From contig JWZX01002141.1 of the NCBI GenBank assembly GCA_001275005.1, positions 1 to 13,319 on the forward strand: a DNA stretch of 13,319 bases. The letters run 5' to 3'. Each line of letters begins with the position of its first letter. The stretch's first letter is position 1. The position numbers and the translations under genes were made by a program. This DNA is from Chrysochromulina tobinii (taxonomy: Eukaryota; Haptophyta; Prymnesiales; Chrysochromulinaceae). Under the pieces are notes generated by a model. It was not told the origin of the DNA. It saw nothing but the letters and a program-made list of their open reading frames with translations, and made no database searches. Below are positions 7,809 through 13,319 of this stretch, piece after piece.

Positions 7809-9948
7809 TCAGTACAGCCGCTTCTCGTCGTCGTCTACGTCCGAGTCGAGACTTGTACCGATCCCCTGCGCCTGCCCGGCGCCACCCTCAAAGGGCGAAT
7901 CTCGCGCGAGCTGACGAAACGAGGACTCGACGGAGCGTTGCTCGTTGGGACTCAGATGGCCGCGCCGGCCCGCGAGCTCCTCGACGAGTGGCTCGAGCAG
8001 GACGGCCCAACGAAGGTGCCGCTGCTCGCGCATCTCAGCGGATGCGGCGCGGCTCGCCCTGGCAAGGCTCCACGCGAGCATCGTGAGTCCTTTTGGCGGG
8101 AACTCGTCTAGCCTCCCCGCGGCCTCCGCCTGCCAAGGTAGGAACGACGATCAGCGGCAACTCAGCGCCGCTCAGCGGCACTCGGCGGCACTCAGCGGCA
8201 CTCAGCGGCACTACGCACCGCGAGCGCATCAGCGGCACTCAGCGGCACTACGCACCGCGAGCGCATCAAGGCACTCAGCGGCACTACGCACCGCGAGCGC
8301 ATCAAAGAGGGGCCATGCCTTTGCATGGGCCTTCCCGAACGCCCATCCAAGCAGAGAGAGCTCCTTCTCGCCATACTCGGGCAGCTTCGGGATAGCCGCC
8401 TTCGCGATCGCCGTGAACAGCTCCGGCTGCGGTGGCAAGTTTCGTCGATGCGTCGCCTCGGCGAGATGGCGAGCGAGCTGCACGAGATCGTACGGCTCAA
8501 ACTGATCGACCAGTCCAGCAGCCTCGTGCGTGAGGGCGCGCAGCAAGGACTCGGATTGTGGCTCGAGACGTTCCTGATGAGAGAGGCAATCAGACTGATG
8601 AGAGAGGCAATCGGACTGATGAGGCAGGCAATCAGACTGATGAGGGATGCAATCAGCGCTCGAGACGTTCCTGGCTCCTAGCAAACGGCGAGAGCAGCGT
8701 CGTCAGCTGCTTCGGACCCAAGCCGAGCGACGCGAGCGAAGGCCGCGCTGCCGACGTCGCTGCCACGTCATGCCATAGCATCTTTTGTATCCTCTGCTCT
8801 CGCCGTGCTTGTAGATCTGCCGGCGGCGCTGTCGCGAGCGCTGGTGCTCCGGTTCCTGCGCCTGCGCCCGCGCCCGCGCCCACTCCTCCTCCACCTTCGC
8901 GCGCGTCACCCCTCACCCTGGCGGCAGTAGGGACGACGGCGCCGCGCAGTCCCGCCTCGTCGAGGGCCCCCGCCGTCCCCTTGACTGCCGCACCTTGCGC
9001 CTCGTCCAGGGTGCTTGCCACCCACTCGAGCACCCGTGGCGACGCACAGCCGGCCAGACCGAGGGCCCATGCAGTCGTAGTGAGCGCCTCGGGGTCCGCG
9101 CCAAAGTCAGCAGTGCGCGCCGGCAGCGCAGCCAGCACCACCTGGAAGAAGCCGTCGCAAGGCCCGTTCACACGCACCCCGCCGCGCGCAAGAGCGCCAA
9201 TGAGGGTTGCAATCTCCCGGGCACTCATTGCATGTAACTGGGGCTCGGCGGCGGCGGCGAGGCTGGTGAGCAGATTGGATGCGTCCTGTCGCTGCGCGGC
9301 GAAGCTCCACGCGAGCATCACCAGCTCCTCGGGCCGCAGCTCGTGCACCCGCTCGAGTGCCGCCGCGCCCAGAGCATCCAGCAGCCGCGGCGAGTGCGCG
9401 CCTGCCGTCGCGAAGGCCCAAGCGAGGTCCTTCAGCTCGCCCGGCGTGGCGTCGCGCACGCTCGCCTTGGCAGCGGAGCCGATGCGCGTCCAGAACGTGC
9501 TCCACGGCGGATGTGCCTTGATCCCGCACGCCGCGGCGCCATGCGCCGTATTGGCCAGCTGCCGCGGCGCAAAGGTCGGCAGCAGCCGCTCGGTGTGCTC
9601 CCGCACGATCGCCATGGCCGCGGGCGAGTCCTGCACCCATGCGCTCTGTGCCGCGCTCGTGCGCGCGAGCGCGCCGAGGCGCACCCACAGCGCGCCGCAG
9701 TGCACCGCGTTGAATGCGGCGCCGTGCTGCTCGAGAACGCCCACCAGCGCCTGGGCCGAGGGCGCAGACGTGATCATAGACGTGAGCTTCCGCGGCGGAG
9801 GACTGCCCGGGATCCACGACCGCGTGCCTGGCGCCCACTCCTCCTCCACCTTCGCCGGCCAGTGAGGTAACGGCCGGGGCGTGATGCACAGCGTGCGCAC
9901 GCGCGGAGCGCGCCTCAACAGCGCCACTCGCCTGAAGTTGCTGCGCAT
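7809..9948 (-). CDS. OPR/RAP-style helical-repeat protein, probably organellar
   Basis: On the minus strand, exons 9948-8671, 8573-8292 and 8129-7809 join in phase 0 to give 626 residues. I chose the ATG at 9948 because the first 30 residues are Arg-rich and lack acidic residues (MRSNFRRVALLRRAP), like a mitochondrial or plastid transit peptide. An upstream in-frame start at 10230 would overlap the divergent gene. Residues 54-93 (LTSMITSAPSAQALVGVLEQ, then HGAAFN) match the usual opening of algal repeat proteins of this type. Helical repeats with a LxxLAWAFA core begin near 130, 172, 209, 246, 289, 414, 456, 498 and 535, spaced 37-43 residues where adjacent. Such proteins bind organellar RNA in known cases. 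RNA binding here is inferred. A Gly/Ala linker (354-368) interrupts the array and might instead be part of an unrecognised intron. No RAP domain is seen at the end, which is acidic (DSDVDDDEKRLY). Confidence 0.7.
8130..8291 (-). other. Intron 2 of the helical-repeat gene (162 bp), donor triplicated
   Basis: Read on the minus strand, the donor is CTCGCG|GTGCGT (GT at 8291-8290) and the acceptor is CTTGGCAG (AG at 8131-8130). It is phase 0. It rejoins WPLFDALA to AEAAGRLDEF and so restores a repeat of the array. The exon end plus donor recurs twice inside the intron. Confidence 0.75.
8151..8303 (-). repeat. 36/37-bp repeat spanning a splice donor, plus 10-bp array
   Basis: On the plus strand CACTACGCACCGCGAGCGCA, continuing TC, starts at 8209, 8246 and 8282, giving periods of 37 and 36. 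The copy at 8282-8303 includes the last 12 coding bases of the exon. Next to it, 8161-8210 is a 10-bp array of CTCAGCGGCA with single variants, and 8151-8160 is a degenerate further copy. The 10-bp unit also occurs inside the larger unit, which suggests one grew from the other. Confidence 0.9.
8574..8657 (-). repeat. 21-bp tandem repeat, 4 copies, in the non-canonical intron
   Basis: Four units start at 8574, 8595, 8616 and 8637. The plus-strand form is CTGATGAGAGAGGCAATCAG plus one base. In sense orientation of the gene each unit reads CTGATTGCnTnnCTCATCAG, with CTGAT and ATCAG as short inverted ends. The last unit in transcript order supplies the acceptor AG. Confidence 0.9.
8574..8670 (-). 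other. Probable non-canonical intron (97 bp) flanked by 16-bp direct repeats
   Basis: A 16-bp sequence (plus strand GCTCGAGACGTTCCTG) occurs at 8561-8576 and 8658-8673. Removing one period of 97 bp joins LLSPFARSQ to ERLEPQSESL in frame and restores the helical repeat. Because of the repeat the exact junction is ambiguous, but no placement gives GT-AG or GC-AG. The placement with an AG end gives GA-AG (minus strand CCAG|GAACGT ... CTCATCAG|GAACGT). If it is not spliced, the protein ends at a stop at 8653-8655. Confidence 0.55.
8876..8900 (-). repeat. 25-bp direct repeat, copy 1 (other copy at 9831-9855)
   Basis: This stretch, on the minus strand starting GCGAAGGTGGAGGAGGAGTG, is identical over 25 bases to 9831-9855. 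Both lie in the same gene and orientation but in different reading frames: here it encodes part of REGGGGVGA, at 9831 it encodes AKVEEEWA. Confidence 0.85.
9831..9855 (-). repeat. 25-bp direct repeat, copy 2
   Basis: This is identical over 25 bases to 8876-8900, about 955 bp away. It encodes AKVEEEWA just after the presumed transit peptide. Confidence 0.85.
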
Positions 9949-10061
9949 CGCCACGCCACTTTGTGGGATCGCGCCGCTCGGCTCGCTCCGAGAACCGACG
10001 GTCCGATGTGCGACGAAATCACGAATTTGTTGCGAGACGAAACTTTCACAAACCCTCCGGT
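9949..10061. promoter_or_regulatory. Short divergent promoter region
   Basis: Only 113 bp separate the inferred start codons of the helical-repeat gene (-) and the oxygenase gene (+), so both promoters must lie here or overlap the coding starts. No TATA box is evident. Two related CGAAA-type motifs (GCGACGAAAT near 10010, GAGACGAAAC near 10035) are the only visible repetition. An alternative upstream ATG for the oxygenase at 9963 would leave 14 bp. Confidence 0.5.
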
Positions 10062-11429
10062 ATGCGGGTCGTACCGACGGTAGAGGCACCAGCGTCGGCC
10101 TCGTCCGCGTGGCTCGAGCACGTGCTCGCGCGTGCGGCAAACGGGAGCACGCCGGTCGTGATCGCACTGGGCACAGATCATTCGCTCTTGCCTCAGTGGA
10201 CGCCCACGACGCTCGCATCGCACGTCCCAACGCTCTCGAAGGTCTATGTGAGCACGGATGTCATCTTCGGCCCTTACTACGACGAATCCCGCCCGTTTGC
10301 GCGCCTGGGCCTCGTTCCTGGCCCATCGCACAATTACTCCGAAGCGACGATGCACACGCGGGACGTCTTCGCCTCGCAAGGCTCAGCGTCCGGCGCCATT
10401 TACACCTACTACTCTGGCGAAGTTGAGCGCGACTTGTCGTTGCCATTGCAGGAATCGATACGTCCGCTCGAGCGGGCGCTGATCGCTCGTAACCCACGGC
10501 GCTCATCCGTTAATCTGTGGCTCGGCGCCTCGCCCGTCGTCGCGCCGTGCCACTACGATGCGTATCACAACGCCGTCGTGCAGATCTACGGGCGAAAGCG
10601 ATGGCTGCTCGCACCTCCGACTGCCTGGGCCCTTCTTCGGCCGTACCCCTTCTTGCACCCATGCCACGCGCAGTGCCAGCAGCCGCTCAGCACTCTTGGC
10701 ACAGGCGCACGCGAGGCGGCCGGCGTGTGGAGCGTCGAACTGCGCCGCGGCGACGTGCTGTACGTGCCGCCCCTAAGCTTCCATGAGACGAAAGCGAGAT
10801 CAGCGGAGGGTACGATCGCCATCAACGGATGGGTCGGGTGCGAGGAGAGCAACGCGGCCGCGGCGATCTTTGAGCTGCCCAGGCCGCCCGGGCCCACGAG
10901 CGCGGCACTGGCGCCCGAGGCGGCGCCCGAGGCAGGCGCGCCGACCGCCCTGGACAATCGAAATATGCCAGGAACTGCAAAGGGGCAGCCGACTGCCGCG
11001 GCGGCGGCGGCGAGCGAATCCGCGGCGACGCTCGTGCTGGCGCTTTCGCAGCGCACGTTTGGTTCTGCGTGGCAGCTTGCCGAGCATGTGTGGAGCGAGC
11101 GGTACCAATCACTTGTGAGTGAAGGCACCCTCGCTGTGGACGAGGCAGTGCCGTCCGCGCTCGACTGCAAGACTCTGCTGTCGTCGCCGGTGCACTCGGC
11201 CGCAGTGGTGGATGCACATGGCGGCGGTGACGCGAGGCACGGCGAGGTGCTCGTGTGGGCCGAGCGTGCGGCGCGGCTCGCCCAAGTGCACCTCAGCGAC
11301 GGCACGCGCGGCACCTGGCTCGCCAACCTCGCTGAGCTCGTGGTAGCCGAGCGCATATCGATGCGTGGCGTCGGCCGCTTCTGGCGTGACTTGCAGAGGT
11401 GCTCGCCGCGAGGCGGGGAGATCGTTTGA
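10062..11429 (+). CDS. JmjC/cupin-type Fe(II)- and 2-oxoglutarate-dependent oxygenase
   Basis: A single open frame encodes 455 residues from the ATG at 10062. The frame also extends to an ATG at 9963 through a very Arg-rich stretch that I consider 5' UTR, though it could be a targeting peptide. The Fe(II) site is visible: APCHYDAYHN gives H164 and D166, and VPPLSFHETKA gives H241. Between them are the family hallmarks VQIYGRKRWLLAPP (Lys/Arg near 179-180) and RRGDVLYVPP. The pattern is that of cupin_8/JmjC protein hydroxylases such as FIH, JMJD5 and JMJD7 relatives, which hydroxylate protein side chains or demethylate lysine. The substrate cannot be told. After an Ala/Pro-rich linker (about 270-330) a C-terminal region of about 120 residues has no family I recognise. 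No intron is needed. It is divergent from the helical-repeat gene. Confidence 0.8.
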   Translation: MRVVPTVEAPASASSAWLEHVLARAANGSTPVVIALGTDHSLLPQWTPTTLASHVPTLSKVYVSTDVIFGPYYDESRPFARLGLVPGPSHNYSEATMHTRDVFASQGSASGAIYTYYSGEVERDLSLPLQESIRPLERALIARNPRRSSVNLWLGASPVVAPCHYDAYHNAVVQIYGRKRWLLAPPTAWALLRPYPFLHPCHAQCQQPLSTLGTGAREAAGVWSVELRRGDVLYVPPLSFHETKARSAEGTIAINGWVGCEESNAAAAIFELPRPPGPTSAALAPEAAPEAGAPTALDNRNMPGTAKGQPTAAAAAASESAATLVLALSQRTFGSAWQLAEHVWSERYQSLVSEGTLAVDEAVPSALDCKTLLSSPVHSAAVVDAHGGGDARHGEVLVWAERAARLAQVHLSDGTRGTWLANLAELVVAERISMRGVGRFWRDLQRCSPRGGEIV

Positions 11430-11468
11430 AGAGCTTCAGGCGGGAGGTTATCTTTCAGACACACTAGT

Positions 11469-13319
11469 TTAGTGATCGTTCCATCTCGTTTCAGTGCTCG
11501 GGTTCGCCCACTCCCACGCCGTCCCCGTAAAAGTGACAGGGGGAGGTACTGATGAAGGCCGATGTGAAAGCTTTGGCGACGTCCTCGGCGTGAGTGCGCC
11601 GTGGTGTCGTGGGGTTGCCGGCCGCAAAGGGTCGGCGGGCATAGCCGGTGCTACTGGAGTGCGCGTCGTAGACACATCACCAGCGCCGTCCGGGGCGCTC
11701 CTTACAGTGGCTGAATGTGGTCGTCGCAGAACCTCCACATGCCTTGCTGACTCGGGTCGCATCCCGCGCTCGCGTGCAGAAGCAGGGCGCTGCGCCAGAG
11801 GAGGCACAGCAGGTGGTGCGCTGGTGGCAGTACTCGGCCGGGACATCAACGGTGGCTTCGGCTGAAGTAGCCCAGCAGCCACGCGCTGCGCATTCGCCTT
11901 TTCTGCCGCCTTGACGTCGCGTAACTTGCGCTCGATGTCGTGCAGTGCGTACAGCCGGTTCGCCTCGAATGTGCGATTTTGGGGCCAGATGCGTGCCCAG
12001 CCGAGGAGATTCCCGCGCAAGCCAATGACGCCGGGGCGGCCCCTGACACGCGGGCTCAGGCGCTCCTCGTTCACCCATTGTGAACGGCCACGCGCCTCGG
12101 CCGACGTGGTCGAATCATTTCGCACCAGGTAGACGGCCTCGGGCACATCTTCCCTCTGCGGCTTGGGCTTGAGCGCCTTGTCGGCCATTTCGACCCCATG
12201 CACATGGACGGCGGTAAGGCCCCCATGGCCATCTCTTAACACGACCTTATCGCCCACCATGTACTTGGCGATGCGATGCAGTTTCAGATTGGGAATTACC
12301 GTGTGCTCTGGGTATGGATATCCTTGCACAGCCGGAGCTGGAGGGAAGCCGCTCTTCCCGATAGCGATGCTTTTGCTCCACTCATCGGTGTGCAACGAAA
12401 GCACTGTGCTACGCTTGCGGTCGCGCTCGAGATGGGGATCACAGATGCGCCGCATCTCCTCCATCTCCGCATTTTCGTCCTCTTTCCGGTGCATTGATGC
12501 CTGGTGCGCTGCTTCTCGCACAGAGTCGGTACGCAGAGCCTCGTCGATGGCTTCACTCACCGCAGTCTGCGTCTGAGCAAAAATTTGCCTGTAGATCCCA
12601 CGCAGAACTTTCATATCCTCGATGTCAAGTTCCGAGGACAGCCTTTGGTACTCACGAACCATCCGAGCCTGCGCGTCGTCGAACCGCGAGGTGGCGGCGC
12701 GCTGACCCAGCACAAGGGCGTCGCGAGCATTGCTCGCACTTTTTGCAGCGCGTTCGGCCAAGTTGATGGCCTCAAGCTCTGCTGGCGTCGGCTTCTTCGA
12801 GAGGTTTGATTGAGAGGCTCCCCATGCGGCTGCCGCCTCGATGGCTGCGCGCTCTGCAGAGGCCATCGCTTCCGTGAAGGCCTCACATTCCCTAAGCGCA
12901 ACGAGAATATCTGCCTCGTACTCCGCGAAGCCTCTCAGAACTCGCGGCGACCCAGCAGGGGCCGCCGCGAGCTCAACGCGCAGAGCGAAGTCCATGTCGT
13001 TCACCATGGACGAGCGCTCCGTTTTCCCTGAGTACACACTTATGTCAGCATGCCGCGACGTGCGTTTCAATGAGTTCAGAAGATAGATACGCCCTACCCC
13101 CCGGTCATCAACATCGTTCTCTTTTAGAGCACGGACAGGGTCCCGTGAACTGACGAAATCTCGCAGACGAAAAGCTTGAAACGGCCATGACTTGTTCTTG
13201 AGGCGGATGCAGCACGTCACGCCGCGCTCCGCGCGCCGTACCCGGCGTTCACACAACACACACTCGGGTAGCTCACTGAGCTCTTCCTCACTACGAGGGG
13301 ATGACCTCCACACGGTTGA
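11469..13319 (-). CDS. Unrecognised helical protein with RPxSA motifs (5' partial)
   Basis: The frame is open to the right edge of the window (codons TCA ACC GTG at 13319-13311), so the start is probably outside. The first internal ATG is at 13007. About 616 residues are visible; numbers below count from the GTG at 13313. Residues 18-35 contain four cysteines (CVLC ... CC), perhaps a metal site. Residues 125-300 are Ala/Glu/Arg-rich and helical. Residues 353-365 (VGDKVVLRDGHGG) resemble a small beta-barrel opening such as KOW or Tudor, but this is weak. From 490 the protein is Pro/Ser-rich and repeats RPxSA-like motifs: RPSTA, RPASA, RPESA, RPHSA, RPATP, RPSSV. Such motifs are frequent in axonemal and ciliary proteins, so a flagellar or cytoskeletal role is a guess. 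The stop lies 39 bp from the stop of the oxygenase gene. Confidence 0.7.
   Translation of the reverse strand, partial: STVWRSSPRSEEELSELPECVLCERRVRRAERGVTCCIRLKNKSWPFQAFRLRDFVSSRDPVRALKENDVDDRGVGRIYLLNSLKRTSRHADISVYSGKTERSSMVNDMDFALRVELAAAPAGSPRVLRGFAEYEADILVALRECEAFTEAMASAERAAIEAAAAWGASQSNLSKKPTPAELEAINLAERAAKSASNARDALVLGQRAATSRFDDAQARMVREYQRLSSELDIEDMKVLRGIYRQIFAQTQTAVSEAIDEALRTDSVREAAHQASMHRKEDENAEMEEMRRICDPHLERDRKRSTVLSLHTDEWSKSIAIGKSGFPPAPAVQGYPYPEHTVIPNLKLHRIAKYMVGDKVVLRDGHGGLTAVHVHGVEMADKALKPKPQREDVPEAVYLVRNDSTTSAEARGRSQWVNEERLSPRVRGRPGVIGLRGNLLGWARIWPQNRTFEANRLYALHDIERKLRDVKAAEKANAQRVAAGLLQPKPPLMSRPSTATSAPPAVPPLAQRPASARERGMRPESARHVEVLRRPHSATVRSAPDGAGDVSTTRTPVAPAMPADPLRPATPRHHGALTPRTSPKLSHRPSSVPPPVTFTGTAWEWANPSTETRWNDH

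Noticed and set aside
8151-8303. Repeat array that could be mistaken for a CRISPR
   Set aside because: The copies abut without unique spacers, overlap a coding end, and the context is eukaryotic.
8558-9865. 435-codon plus-strand frame
   Set aside because: It lies antisense to the helical-repeat gene; its Ala/Pro/Ser composition is the complement of that coding sequence and no domain is recognisable.
10586-11464. 292-codon minus-strand frame
   Set aside because: It is antisense to the JmjC oxygenase, which has conserved catalytic residues.

Overview
The window looks like nuclear DNA of a GC-rich microbial eukaryote, most likely a unicellular alga such as a haptophyte, possibly a dinoflagellate. 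The basis is spliceosomal introns with clear GT...AG borders that restore conserved protein domains, eukaryotic families (PDZ, Vps55/LEPROT, helical-repeat organelle proteins, JmjC), alanine- and proline-rich linkers, and no bacterial operon structure. The lineage is inferred from style and cannot be fixed from the sequence alone.

Layout, left to right. (1) <1-674 (+): the 3' end of a gene whose tail resembles the C-terminal helical module of vWA/VIT-type and PARP4-like proteins. (2) 675-1440: intergenic, with a splice-acceptor-like site close to the next start codon. (3) 1441-6690 (+): a three-exon gene of about 1620 residues with two PDZ domains, a long coiled coil, a mono-ADP-ribosyltransferase (ART) domain with an R-S-ExE signature, and a tail resembling the dynein heavy-chain stalk region. 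It ends in a 27-bp tandem repeat in which one copy carries the stop codon. (4) 6935-7405 (+): a two-exon Vps55/LEPROT endosomal membrane protein. (5) 7406-7808: the gap between two converging genes. (6) 7809-9948 (-): a three-exon OPR/RAP-style helical-repeat protein, probably organellar. (7) 10062-11429 (+): a JmjC/cupin-type 2-oxoglutarate oxygenase, divergent from gene 6. (8) 11469->13319 (-): the 3' part of an unrecognised helical protein with repeated RPxSA-type motifs, 39 bp tail to tail with the oxygenase gene.

The genes do not form an evident pathway. Two chromatin- or membrane-type housekeeping families sit beside a large modular ART and two poorly known proteins. The most interesting signal is in the introns. 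Five of the six inferred introns are phase 0, and several carry direct or tandem repeats that cross the splice junctions. The 71-bp intron at 520-590 has a near-perfect 20-bp direct repeat at its borders. Intron 2257-2368 contains a 70-bp duplication that includes its own donor site. Intron 8574-8670 is bounded by a 16-bp direct repeat and has no possible GT-AG border. Intron 8130-8291 has three copies of its exon end plus donor. Two introns in different genes share a roughly 20-bp motif (CTGATTGC...CTCATCAG) in the sense orientation, and in both its last base pair is the acceptor AG. This fits recent intron gain by an introner-like element or by tandem duplication of AGGT-containing exon sequence.
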